Below, piece by piece: positions 47,475 through 56,663 of a stretch of DNA of 64,000 bases (its first letter is position 1; every line of letters starts with the position of its first letter). The DNA lies in the NCBI GenBank assembly GCA_026005095.1, contig BPKK01000006.1:62001-126000 (forward strand). The letters run 5' to 3'. Source of the stretch: Silanimonas sp. GTDB taxonomy: Bacteria; Pseudomonadota; Gammaproteobacteria; Xanthomonadales; Xanthomonadaceae. The position numbers and the translations under genes are program-made. Under the pieces are notes generated by a model, which made no database searches, had not been told where the DNA came from, and worked only from the letters and a program-made list of their open reading frames with translations.

Positions 47475-48851
47475 ATGCCGCCCACGCCGCTGCCCTTCGA
47501 CGCCGAACTGATCGCCCGCCACGACCGGCCCGGGCCGCGCTACACCTCGTATCCGCCCGCGCCGCGCTTCCACGAGGGCTTCGGCCGGCGCGAGTTCGAG
47601 GCCGCGATCGCCCGCAGCAACGAAGAGCCGCTGCCGCGGCGGCTCTCGCTCTACGTGCATGTGCCGTTCTGCCACAGCCCCTGCTTCTACTGCGGCTGCA
47701 ACCGAGTGATCACCCGCGACGCGGCGCGCGGTCCGGCCTACCGGCAGCGCCTGCAGCACGAGATCGACCGCATCGCTCCGCTGTTCGCCCCGGACCGCGA
47801 GGTGGTGCAGCTGCATTTTGGCGGCGGCACGCCGAACTTCCTCCCAGTGCCGGAATTGGCCGCAATCGTCGGTCACCTGCGGCGGCATTTCGTCTTTGCC
47901 GACGACCGCCAGACCGATCTTTCGCTCGAAGTGGACCCGCGCACCCTGGAGCCGGACGCCATGCCCGGCCTGCGCACCATCGGTTTCAACCGCATCAGCC
48001 TCGGCATCCAGGATTTCGACCCGGCGGTGCAGGCGGCGGTGAACCGCCGGCAGAGCTTCGAGGCCACCCATGCCTTGGTGGAGGCCGCCCGGGCCGTGGG
48101 GATGCGATCGGTGAACGTCGATCTCATCTACGGCCTGCCGCGGCAGAGCGCAGCGGGCTTCGCCCGCACCTTAGAGCAGGTGCTCGCCCTGCGGCCAGAC
48201 CGTATCGCGGTCTACAGCTACGCCCATCTGCCGCAGATGTTCCGCGCACAGCGCCAGATCGACGCTGCCGAGCTGCCCGAGCCGGGGCAGAAGATCGCCC
48301 TGCTCGGCCAAGCCATCGCCGCACTCACCGCGGCCGGCTACGTCTACATCGGCATGGACCATTTCGCCCTGCCCTTCGATGAGCTGGCCATGGCCCAGCG
48401 CCGGGGCGGGCTGCACCGCAACTTCATGGGCTACACCACCCATGCCGACACCGATCTCGTGGGCTTCGGCGCCAGCGCCATCAGCCGCATCGCCGATGCC
48501 TATGCCCAGAATCACCGTGAACTGGCGGCCTGGGAGGCGGCGATCGATGCCGGTGGTCTTGCCATCTGGCGCGGTCTGGTGCTGGAAACCGAGGATCTGA
48601 TCCGCGCCGAGTTGATCCAGTCGCTGATGTGCCATGGCGAGGTGGATTTCCTGGAACTGGGGCGGCGCTGGGACGTAGAGGCCACGCGCCTGCTCGACGA
48701 AGCCCGGCCTCGGCTCGCGGCCCTGCTCGCCGACGGCTTGGTGGCCCTGGAGGGCGATAGGCTGCGGGTATTACCCCGGGGACGCCTGCTGTTGCGCGTG
48801 GTGGCGGCCTGCTTCGATCCCGCCGCCCCGTCCGCGGCAGCGGCCGCCTGA
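47475..48851 (+). CDS. hemN: Oxygen-independent coproporphyrinogen III dehydrogenase
   Basis: 458 residues, full length. Radical-SAM cluster motif CHSPCFYCGC near residue 62, RPGPRYTSYPPAPRFHEGF at the N-terminus, HFGGGTPNFL and NVDLIYGLPRQS are diagnostic of HemN. It converts coproporphyrinogen III to protoporphyrinogen IX without oxygen. The ATG at 47475 was preferred to a TTG at 47466. It is controlled by the FNR-type box, and the inovirus junction lies only 24 bp upstream of that box. Confidence 0.95.
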   Translation: MPPTPLPFDAELIARHDRPGPRYTSYPPAPRFHEGFGRREFEAAIARSNEEPLPRRLSLYVHVPFCHSPCFYCGCNRVITRDAARGPAYRQRLQHEIDRIAPLFAPDREVVQLHFGGGTPNFLPVPELAAIVGHLRRHFVFADDRQTDLSLEVDPRTLEPDAMPGLRTIGFNRISLGIQDFDPAVQAAVNRRQSFEATHALVEAARAVGMRSVNVDLIYGLPRQSAAGFARTLEQVLALRPDRIAVYSYAHLPQMFRAQRQIDAAELPEPGQKIALLGQAIAALTAAGYVYIGMDHFALPFDELAMAQRRGGLHRNFMGYTTHADTDLVGFGASAISRIADAYAQNHRELAAWEAAIDAGGLAIWRGLVLETEDLIRAELIQSLMCHGEVDFLELGRRWDVEATRLLDEARPRLAALLADGLVALEGDRLRVLPRGRLLLRVVAACFDPAAPSAAAAA

Positions 48852-48869
48852 GCGCCGGCGGCCGCGTCT

Positions 48870-49502
48870 TCAGGAAGAAAGCAGGCAAAGGGCGGCGCAG
48901 TAACCCGCCGGAATGTCCGCCACCAGATCGTGACCGAGACATTCGCGGCCCTCGAAGCGGCAGGCCCATGCCCTCCCCTCGCCGGCCCCGCCTCCAACCT
49001 CGAGACGGGCCGGAGCGATCCGCAGCCCGTCGCCGAAGGCTTTCAGCGCGGCCTCCTTGCGGCACCAGGCACGGGTGAGCCAGACCTGGCGCATGGCCTC
49101 GGGCTGCGACTGCCAGGCCTCGAACTCGGCTGGCGTGAGGATCTCCCGGCCCAAGGCCTCGCCTGGCCGGGCGATCAGGGCCTCGATATCCACCCCCAGT
49201 TCTCCCGGCCCCCAGGCAAGCAGGCCGATGCCTTCGCTGTGGCTGAGATTGAATCCCAGCGCCTGGCCGGGGAGATAGGGCTTGCCGCCTTCGCGGCGGG
49301 CAATCGTCAGGCCGCTCGGGGGCAGGCCGAGCACTGCGCCCAGGGTCTCGCGCAGGCACTGGAAAGAGGCCGCCTGGCGCTGTCGCAGCAGTGGGGTGCG
49401 CTTGCGTTCGACGCGGGCACGTTCCTCCGCTGCGAGCAGGTTCATGTCGACCGCGATCGCGTCGAGTTCGAATACGCGGTACTGGATGGTGGAAGGCAGC
49501 AT
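48870..49502 (-). CDS. 4'-phosphopantetheinyl transferase
   Basis: 210 residues, Sfp/Gsp type. GVDIEAL and WCRKEAALKAFGDGL hold the Mg-binding Asp/Glu and the Lys. GFNLSHSEGIGLLAWG is the other conserved block. It attaches phosphopantetheine to carrier proteins of fatty-acid, polyketide or peptide synthesis. It converges with hemN (18 bp between stops). Confidence 0.92.
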   Translation of the reverse strand: MLPSTIQYRVFELDAIAVDMNLLAAEERARVERKRTPLLRQRQAASFQCLRETLGAVLGLPPSGLTIARREGGKPYLPGQALGFNLSHSEGIGLLAWGPGELGVDIEALIARPGEALGREILTPAEFEAWQSQPEAMRQVWLTRAWCRKEAALKAFGDGLRIAPARLEVGGGAGEGRAWACRFEGRECLGHDLVADIPAGYCAALCLLSS

Positions 49503-49532
49503 CGCGGCAGCTTAACGCGGCCCCGCAAACGA

Positions 49533-49557
49533 AAACCCCGGCACGGGGCCGGGGTTT
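49533..49557 (-). terminator. Terminator of tRNA-Val
   Basis: AAACCCCGG-CCCCGTG-CCGGGGTTT, followed by TCGTTT on the minus strand, just after the tRNA. Confidence 0.85.
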
Positions 49558-49564
49558 CGGAGCA

Positions 49565-49639
49565 TGGTGGGCGGTGTAGGGTTCGAACCTACGACCCCTG
49601 CCGTGTGAAAGCAGTGCTCTACCGCTGAGCTAACCGCCC
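49565..49639 (-). tRNA. tRNA-Val(CAC)
   Basis: 75 nt with encoded CCA. The acceptor stem is GGGCGGT/ACCGCCC, the anticodon stem CTGCT/GGCAG encloses TTCACAC, and the anticodon is CAC. The T-loop is GTTCGAAC. Confidence 0.95.
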
Positions 49640-49800
49640 GGAACCAGAGAAGAAGAACCGAGGCGCGGAAGAATAGCGGCGAGGTCGGGCGGCGTCAATG
49701 GCGACCTGCCGGCAGCGCGAACTGCGGCGGCCTTGGCAGTTCGCGAAGGCCATGCCCGGGCTGTCGCTTGCCTGTCATCGCGGCATTCCAGTGTGTTGGC

Positions 49801-51572
49801 ATGGCTGCTGCCGTTTCCGATCTTGCGCTCTCACCCCAAGCCATCGTCGAGGCGGTCCTGGCGCCCGGGGGGCTGTTTCCGGTGTACCAGCCGGTGGTGC
49901 GTCTTGCCGACCTGGTGGTAACGGGGCACGAGGGTCTGGTGCGCAGCGCCCTCGGTGTTCCCCCACCGCGGATATTCGATGCGGCCCGGCAGCTCGGCCG
50001 ACTGGTGGAGGTCGAACTGCAGGCCGCGCGCACCGTCATCGGCGGCTATGGCTTTGCCGCCGGAGCCGGACGCCTGCTGGTGAACCTCAGCAGTAGCGCG
50101 CTCATGGACCCGGAGCTGCGTGCCTCGCAGGTGGTCGAGCTGATCGATCGCGCAGGCGTAGACGGCTCGCGGCTGATCGTCGAGATCTCCGAGCGCGATG
50201 TGGTCGAGGACATCGATGCGCTGGCCGGCCCCTTGCGACAGCTACGCGCCCGCGGCGTGCAGATCGCCCTCGACGACTTCGGCAGCGGCCATTCCAACTT
50301 CAGCCTCTGGCAGGCACTCGGCCCAGAGTACGTGAAGCTGGACCGCAGCATCGTCCATGGCGTGTCGCAAAGCTCGCGGCAGCTCGCCATCATTCGCGCC
50401 CTGATGCAGGTGGCCGAGGAGTTCAGCACCGACCTGGTGGCCGAGGGTATCGAAGACGAGGCCGACCTCGCCCTGCTGCGCGATCTCGGCATCCGCTGCG
50501 GCCAGGGCTATGCCCTGGCCCGACCGGCGCGCGAGCCGCGCCATGACGTGCCCGATGCCCGGGAGCGCATACGGGCCTGGCCGGTTCCGGTACTGCCCAC
50601 TTCCTCGCCCTCGATCGTGGCCCGCGAGGTGCTGGTCGCGAACCTGCTGATCGACTCCCCGGCCGTGGGACTCGATACCCGCAACCTCGAGGTGAATGCC
50701 CTATTCCGCAGCATGAGAGCCTGCATGCGCTGGCGGTGCTGGACGGGGAGCGGCCGGTGGGGCTCATCAACCGGCGGGTGTTCATGGAACGCTTCGGCCA
50801 GCCCTTTGCCCGAGAAATCTTCGGTGCCAAGCCCTGCACCGAGTTCATGCACGCCAACCCGGTGGTATGCGAGGCCGATACGCCGGTCTCGGCGCTGCTC
50901 GATGTATTACGCGGCGAAGACCAGCGCTACCTGTCCGACGGCTTCGTCATCACCCGCAACGGCCGGTATGCCGGGCTCGGCACCGGCGAAGCCCTGGTGC
51001 GGCGGGTGAGCGAACTGCGCATCGAGGCGGCACGCTATGCCAATCCGCTCACCTTCCTGCCGGGCAACATCCCCATCACCGTGCACTTGGAACGGCTGGT
51101 GGCCGGGGCCCTGCCCTTCGCCGTCTGCTATGCCGACCTCAACCATTTCAAACCCTTCAACGACCAGTACGGCTATTTCCGGGGCGATGCCATGATCAAG
51201 CTGCTGGCCGAAGTGCTGAAGCGCCATGTCGATCCGCGCTTCGACTTCCTCGGCCATGTCGGTGGCGACGACTTCGTGCTGCTGTTCCAGAGCCACGACT
51301 GGCGCGAGCGCTGCCATGCGATCATCGCCGAATTCGACCGTGCGGCCCGTGGGCTTTTCGATGCCGATGACCTGGCGCGTGGCGGCATCGAGGCCGAGGA
51401 CCGCCTCGGCAACCCTTGTTTCTTCCCGATCACCACCCTGGTCATTGGCGCGGTGGTGGTGACTCCGGGGATGGCGCATGGCCCGGAGGCCATCGCCACC
51501 GCCTCGGCGTTGGCCAAGCGCAAGGCGAAATCGCGGCAGCAGGCCTTCTTCGAGATGCGTCTCGAGGCCTGA
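49801..51572 (+). pseudogene. EAL-CBS-GGDEF protein split by a frameshift
   Basis: The EAL domain (about residues 10-245) has EGLVR, VNLSSSAL, VEISERD, LDDFGSGHSNFS, VKLDRSI and AEGIED, so all catalytic positions of a c-di-GMP phosphodiesterase are present. The frame breaks near 50712. One missing base would join NALFRS to HESLHALAVLDGERPVGLINRRVF, the CBS pair, then a GGDEF domain with YADLNHFKPFNDQYG and a GGDDF site. The remainder is intact to 51572. The gene would be 590 residues if repaired. The break may be a real mutation or a sequence error. Confidence 0.85.
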
Positions 51573-52178
51573 TCAGCCAAGGCCCACCGCCACCATCGCG
51601 CGCTGTATGGCAGGGCGGGCTCGTACACGGGCCGCATGCGCGGCGAGCTGCGGCCAGTCGCTGAGTTCGAGGCCGACGAACTGCAACCAGTTCAGCACCA
51701 CGAACTGGTAGCCATCAGCCGCACTGTAGTGCTCGCCCAGCACCCAGGTCCGCCCCTGCCAGCGAGCCTCGTGCTGATCGAGACGCAGGCGCACACGCCG
51801 AGTGATGGCGGCCTTCATCTCCTCGCTGAGGCCGGGAGCGAACAGGCCTCCCAGTGTCTTGTGCAGCTCAGTGGCGATGAAGGACAACGCAGCAAGATAG
51901 CGGTAGTAGTCGCGGCGGCCCGCTTCCGGCGCCAAGCCGGCTCCGGGAGCCGCATCGGCAATGTACTGAAGGATGGCAATCACCTCCGCCAAGGCCTCAC
52001 CATCGTCGAGTTGCAGCACGGGCACGTAGCCCAGGGGATGGAGGGCGAGGAAGTCGCTGCCGTCGGCGGCGGTTTTGCTGCGTAGGTCGACCTTGACGTA
52101 CTCGGCTTCGAGATCAGCCTCGGCAAGCGCGATGGCCACGGCAAGCGAGCAGGAGGCGGGGCTGTGATAGAGCTTCAT
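51573..52178 (-). CDS. Glutathione S-transferase
   Basis: 201 residues, beta-class GST. MKLYHSPASCSLAVAIALAEADL at the thioredoxin-like domain, then LGYVPVLQLDDGEALAEVIAILQYI (cis-Pro and Glu-Ala/Ser contact), then an all-helical C-terminal domain with WVLGEHYSAADGYQF. It conjugates glutathione to electrophiles. It is convergent with the EAL-GGDEF gene, their stops touching at TGATCA. Confidence 0.93.
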   Translation of the reverse strand: MKLYHSPASCSLAVAIALAEADLEAEYVKVDLRSKTAADGSDFLALHPLGYVPVLQLDDGEALAEVIAILQYIADAAPGAGLAPEAGRRDYYRYLAALSFIATELHKTLGGLFAPGLSEEMKAAITRRVRLRLDQHEARWQGRTWVLGEHYSAADGYQFVVLNWLQFVGLELSDWPQLAAHAARVRARPAIQRAMVAVGLG

Positions 52179-52218
52179 CGGGCGGGGGCAGAACGGAGAC
52201 CGGTGGAGTCGGCGGCCT

Positions 52219-52851
52219 TTAGGGTGACGGACGCAAGAGAGCGGGAAAATGATGCTCGAGTTTCTCCACCTTGGGCAGCGCAACGCCCGCCACATAGGGC
52301 TGTGCCGGGTTTCGCCCGGCATAACCATGGTGATAGGCCTCGGCAGGATGGAAGGCCGAGAAAGGCTCGATCGTGGTGGCGATAGGAGCGGCAAACACTC
52401 CCGCGGCATCGAGCTCGGCGATATAGGCCTCGGCCAGCGCCCGTTGGCGGGCATCCAGCGGAAAGATCGCCGAGCGGTATTGCGGGCCGATGTCATGGCC
52501 CTGGCGGTTGCGCTGGGTGGGGTCGTGAGCCACGGTGAAGAACACCCGCAGAAGCTCGCCAAAACCGATACGGTCGGGGTGGTAGCGGATCCGCATGGCC
52601 TCGGCATGACCACTGCGGCCAGTGCATACCGCCTCGTAGTAGGCCAGGGCCGGATCGCCCCCCACATAGCCCGGCATCACGTTCAGCACTCCGGCCAGCC
52701 GGGCGAACACCGCTTCGGTGCACCAGAAGCAGCCCCCCGCCAGCACGGCAAGGCCGATGTCGTCCTCGGGCGCCATCGCCTGCGAGGGCAGCGGCACGCG
52801 CTCGGGCGGCACCTGCAACCCCTGCCCGGGGAGAGGGCAGAAAGCCGCCAT
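52219..52851 (-). CDS. msrA: Peptide methionine sulfoxide reductase MsrA
   Basis: 210 residues. GGCFWCTEAVFARLAGV holds the catalytic Cys in the classic MsrA motif, followed by GYVGGDPALAYYEAVCTGRSGHAEAMRIRYHPDRI and HDPTQRNRQGHDIGPQYRSAIF. It repairs oxidised methionine. It starts one base after the upstream wax synthase stop and the two are likely cotranscribed. Confidence 0.96.
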   Translation of the reverse strand: MAAFCPLPGQGLQVPPERVPLPSQAMAPEDDIGLAVLAGGCFWCTEAVFARLAGVLNVMPGYVGGDPALAYYEAVCTGRSGHAEAMRIRYHPDRIGFGELLRVFFTVAHDPTQRNRQGHDIGPQYRSAIFPLDARQRALAEAYIAELDAAGVFAAPIATTIEPFSAFHPAEAYHHGYAGRNPAQPYVAGVALPKVEKLEHHFPALLRPSP

Positions 52852-52852
52852 C

Positions 52853-54406
52853 TCAGCCCTCCTCCTCCAGCGCTGGCAGCAGGGCTTCGGCATCCTCCGG
52901 CGCCAGTTCGTGATCCCAGCCGGCCATCAGGGCGAGGTAGAGCAGCTTGTCGAACTCCGGCTCGAAGCGGCGGATCACCGAATCCGGATCGGGCATCAGC
53001 TTGGCATCGGCAATCAGGCCAAAATGCACCTGCCCGTTGTAGCTGAGGATGGACACGCCGATGCCGATGCCGCCGGTCTGCGGCACCCAGAACATCATGT
53101 CCTTGATCCGGCAACCGGCGAGATAGAGCGGGCTCTGCGGCCCGGGCACATTGGTGGCCACGGCCGTGGCCTTGCGCGAGAACAACTCGAGTGCCAGCCG
53201 CTGCACTGCCGTAGGCGCCATGCCGAGCGCGGCGAGCAGTCCGAAGGCCATCACTGCCTGCCGCGACTTCCTGAGCTGGCGCATGTTGGCAGCTACCGCC
53301 TGCAGGCGGGCCACCGGGTTCGGTTCGCCCACCGGCAGTTCGAGGAAAACGAGACCGAAGTGGTTGCCGAGCTGTTTGGCATGCTCCAGCGGCCGCAGGT
53401 TCACCGGCACGGTGACGCGGATGTTGCGACCCTCCAGCACTTCGCCGCGCTCGATGAGGTAGCTGCGCAGCGCACCGGCCACCGAAGCCAGCAGCACGTC
53501 ATTCACCGTGCAGTGGAAGGCTCGGCCCACTGCCTTCACGTCGGAGAGCGCCAGCGGTTCGGCCCAGGCGCAGCGCTTGCTCACGCCCAGCGGCATCTTC
53601 AGCACCGTAGGTGGGTCGTCCTCCAGCGCGAGCGCATAGGCGAGTTCCTTGACCAGTTCCAGCCCCTCGTTGGCCAGCACTCCGGCCAGCGAGGGATCGC
53701 GGGCGAGATCCATGCCCTTCTCCAGCATTTTCTCGCCCATCTGCACATAGCGGCCGATGGCCCCTACGCGCTGCGCCACCCTGGCGTGCTCCTCCTTTTT
53801 GAGCCACCGCCGGGTGAGCGGTTCGGCCTTCGCGGGACGGGCCTCGACGTCGGTCATCGAGAGCAGCACCTGCACCAGGGCGATGCCGTCGGCATAGCAG
53901 TGGTGGATGCGGCAGACCAGGGCAGAGCCGCCGCCATAGCGCTCGACGAGATGGAACTGCCAGAGCGGCTTGGTCTGGTCGAGCGGCGTACTCGCCATCT
54001 GGCTGACGAAGCGCTCGAGCTCACGCTTGCCGCCCCGCCCCGGCAGGGCGGAGAGCCGCACATGCCAGTCGATGTCGAAGTCGGCATCGGTTTCCCAGGC
54101 TGGTCCCATCGCTGTCTCCACCACCTTCTGGCGGAAACGCGGATAGGCGAGGAAGCGTTCGCGAACGACCTTCTTGAGCCGCTCCAGCGACATCGGTTCC
54201 TCGAACATCATCACCGCCGAGATCATCATCAGGTTGGTGCTGCGCTCCATGCGCAGCCAGGCGGTATCGACTCGCGACATCGGCTCGCGCTTGCGGCGGC
54301 GCGTCGGTGCCGGCCCCTCGGAGGACGACGCTACCGGAAGGGCTGGTGCCGGCATGGCCCTGCCCCGCTTCTCCTTGGGTTTCCGCGCTCTCACCTGCTT
54401 CGACAT
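52853..54406 (-). CDS. Wax ester synthase/diacylglycerol acyltransferase
   Basis: 517 residues, WS/DGAT family. The catalytic HHxxxDG is RIHHCYADGIALVQVLL. PLDQTKPLWQFHLVERY, HCTVNDVLLASVAGALRSYL, VTVPVNLRP and ATNVPGPQSPLYLAG are conserved. It makes neutral storage lipid at the membrane. The N-terminus has a basic extension of 40 residues. Confidence 0.93.
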   Translation of the reverse strand: MSKQVRARKPKEKRGRAMPAPALPVASSSEGPAPTRRRKREPMSRVDTAWLRMERSTNLMMISAVMMFEEPMSLERLKKVVRERFLAYPRFRQKVVETAMGPAWETDADFDIDWHVRLSALPGRGGKRELERFVSQMASTPLDQTKPLWQFHLVERYGGGSALVCRIHHCYADGIALVQVLLSMTDVEARPAKAEPLTRRWLKKEEHARVAQRVGAIGRYVQMGEKMLEKGMDLARDPSLAGVLANEGLELVKELAYALALEDDPPTVLKMPLGVSKRCAWAEPLALSDVKAVGRAFHCTVNDVLLASVAGALRSYLIERGEVLEGRNIRVTVPVNLRPLEHAKQLGNHFGLVFLELPVGEPNPVARLQAVAANMRQLRKSRQAVMAFGLLAALGMAPTAVQRLALELFSRKATAVATNVPGPQSPLYLAGCRIKDMMFWVPQTGGIGIGVSILSYNGQVHFGLIADAKLMPDPDSVIRRFEPEFDKLLYLALMAGWDHELAPEDAEALLPALEEEG

Positions 54407-54456
54407 TACGCCCTCCCCGGCTTCTCCGGCAGGATGCCGCGCTGCTTCTCGGTGCG

Positions 54457-55905
54457 TCAACGCGCGTCGTCGGGCGGTAGGGTCTTCGGCCCCGAATAGG
54501 CCGCCAGGGCCTCGGCGCGACTGGCCTTGAGATCGACGATGGGCGCGCGCGGGTAGCCAGGAGCCAGGCGCCGCAGCAGATCGCCGTGGACCCAAGGCTC
54601 CGCCAGCGCCGGCGTGGGCAGCGCGGCGAGTTCAGGCACCCATTGTGTGATGTAGGCCCCGCCCGGATCGAACTTCTGGGCCTGCGAAACCGGGCTGAAG
54701 ATACGGAAATAGGGCGCTGCGTCGGCCCCGGTGCCGGCGGTCCACTGCCAGCCCTGGGTGTTGTTGGCCAGGTCGGCATCGAGCAGGGTGTCCCAGAACC
54801 AGCGCGCCCCATGCCGCCAGTGGTAGCGCAGATTCTTGGTGAGGAAGCTCGCCACCACCATGCGCACGCGGTTGTGCATCCAGCCGGTGGTCCAGAGCTC
54901 GCGCATCCCGGCATCGACGATCGGAACGCCGGTGCGACCGCGTTGCCAGGCTGCCAGAAGGGCTTCGTCCACCTCGGCCCAGCGGAAGTCCTCGAAGCGC
55001 GGATTGAGATTTTGCTCCGCGGTATGCGGGAAGTGGAACAGCAGGTGATGGCTGAATTCGCGCCAGCCCAGTTCCGAAAGATAGTGATCGAGGTCGGGCC
55101 GGGATTTCGCCGGGACCCGGGCCGCCTGCAGGGTGGCAACGATACGCCGCGGCGAGATCTCGCCAAAATGCAGATGCGGCGAGAGCTTCGAAGTGCCGGT
55201 GCGGCCGGGAAAGTTGCGCTGTTCCTTATAGCCTTGCAGCGCGCCCTCGACGAAGGCTTCCAACAATTCGGCAGCCCCGGCCTCGCCGGGCTGCCAGTAC
55301 CGCCAGAAGCCGAGGTCCCAGCCCCCTTCGCGGGCCGGCGGGCGAAGGTCCAGGGCCCCGGGCTCGAGCGAGGCCAGGGGCGGCAGCGACGGCAGGGATG
55401 CCGGCGCCGGCAGAGGGGCGAGCCCCTCGAGACGCTGCCGGGCGTTCTTCCAGAACGGGGTGAACACGCGGTAGGGCTCACCGCTTCCGGTCTTCACCTC
55501 CCAGGGCTCCGCCAGCAGGCTGCCGTTGAGGCTTTCGACATGCAGGCCACGCGCCTTCAGCGCCGCCTTGGTGGCAGTGTCGCGGGCGATACTGGCCGGT
55601 TCGTAGAGGCGATGCCAGTACACCGCCTCGGCGCCGCATTCGGCAGCGAGGGTGAGCAGAGTCTCGGTGCTCGGGCCGCGGCGGATGATGAGGTCGCTGC
55701 CCATGCTACGCAGCGAAGCGCGAAGCGAGCGCAGCGAACGCTCCAGCCAGACCCTCGAGGCGGCTCCCGGCGCCCAGGGCGCCTCCTCCTCCGGAGCATG
55801 GATGTAGACCGGTACCGGCGCATGCCCGGCCTTCAGTGCTGCCTGTAGGGCCGGGTGGTCATCGAGCCGCAGGTCGCGGCGGAACCAGACGAGGGCACGA
55901 CTCAT
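54457..55905 (-). CDS. phrB: CPD photolyase
   Basis: 482 residues. N-terminal photolyase domain RALVWFRRDLRLDDHPAL; C-terminal FAD domain with YKEQRNFPGRTGTSKLSPHLHFGEISPR, WREFSHHLLFHFP, TGVPIVDAGMRELWTTGWMHNRVRMVVASFLTKNL and WQWTAGTGADAAPYFRIFSP. It repairs cyclobutane pyrimidine dimers using light. The ATG overlaps the SDR stop by 4 bp. Confidence 0.96.
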   Translation of the reverse strand: MSRALVWFRRDLRLDDHPALQAALKAGHAPVPVYIHAPEEEAPWAPGAASRVWLERSLRSLRASLRSMGSDLIIRRGPSTETLLTLAAECGAEAVYWHRLYEPASIARDTATKAALKARGLHVESLNGSLLAEPWEVKTGSGEPYRVFTPFWKNARQRLEGLAPLPAPASLPSLPPLASLEPGALDLRPPAREGGWDLGFWRYWQPGEAGAAELLEAFVEGALQGYKEQRNFPGRTGTSKLSPHLHFGEISPRRIVATLQAARVPAKSRPDLDHYLSELGWREFSHHLLFHFPHTAEQNLNPRFEDFRWAEVDEALLAAWQRGRTGVPIVDAGMRELWTTGWMHNRVRMVVASFLTKNLRYHWRHGARWFWDTLLDADLANNTQGWQWTAGTGADAAPYFRIFSPVSQAQKFDPGGAYITQWVPELAALPTPALAEPWVHGDLLRRLAPGYPRAPIVDLKASRAEALAAYSGPKTLPPDDAR

Positions 55906-56663
55906 GCACCGGCCCTCAGCAGAGGACGAACGGCAGTGAAGCCGCCATCGAGGGCGATCACCTGCCCGGTGATCCAGTCGCCGCCCGAGCCGAGCAGGAA
56001 GGCGGCCAGCCGCGCCGCGTCCACGGCCTCGCCATGCCGGCCGAGCGGATACTGCGCATCGATGGCCTTCCTCGCCGCCTCGTTCGACAGCAGTCTGGCG
56101 GTGAGCGGCGTTTCCATCAGCCCGGGGGCGATGGCGTTGACGCGCAGGCCCATGGCCGAGTGGTCGGCCGCCAGCGAGCGTACGAGGGCCTCGATGGCGC
56201 CCTTGGCCATGGCAATCGCGGCATGGTTGCCCACCCCGATGCCGGCCGCCACCGAGGAGAACAGCAGCAAGCGCCCTGCCCCGCTGCCCCCGGCCTTCTG
56301 CGCCTGCTGCAGCGCGCCCACGTAGGCCTTGGCGGTGAAAAAGGCGGTGTCGAGGTTGGCAGCCAGGCACTCGCGGTACTGCGCCTCGCTGGTGCGGGTG
56401 AGCGGCGCGAGCAGCAGGGCGCCGGCGGCATTCACTACCGCCGTGGGCGGGGCCCCGAAGCGCGCACTGGCCTCGGCCACCGCCAGCAGCGCGCCGGCTT
56501 CCGTCGAGACATCGGCTTCGATCAGCAGGTCGCCCTCGTCAGGCTGCAGGGTCTCCTGCCGGCGGCCGACGCGGGCCAGCTGCCAGCCTTCGGCGCGGAG
56601 CAGCGCCGCCAGGGCGCGCGCCAGCCCGCCAGAGCCGCCGGTGATGAGGCAGGTATTCGTCAT
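55902..56663 (-). CDS. SDR-family protein lacking the catalytic tyrosine
   Basis: 253 residues with a Rossmann fold: TGGSGGLARALA dinucleotide motif, VVNAAGA, LLLFSSVAAGIG and PGLMETPLTARLL. The usual YxxxK is IAMAK, with Ile in place of Tyr, so a classical reductase reaction is unlikely. It is cotranscribed between two photolyase genes by 4-bp overlaps on both sides and may provide a structural or regulatory function linked to them. Confidence 0.88.
   Translation of the reverse strand: MTNTCLITGGSGGLARALAALLRAEGWQLARVGRRQETLQPDEGDLLIEADVSTEAGALLAVAEASARFGAPPTAVVNAAGALLLAPLTRTSEAQYRECLAANLDTAFFTAKAYVGALQQAQKAGGSGAGRLLLFSSVAAGIGVGNHAAIAMAKGAIEALVRSLAADHSAMGLRVNAIAPGLMETPLTARLLSNEAARKAIDAQYPLGRHGEAVDAARLAAFLLGSGGDWITGQVIALDGGFTAVRPLLRAGA

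Noticed and set aside
48481-49359. 292-codon minus frame at the hemN 3' end
   Set aside because: Out-of-frame shadow of hemN antisense and the phosphopantetheinyl transferase gene; Arg/Pro-rich.
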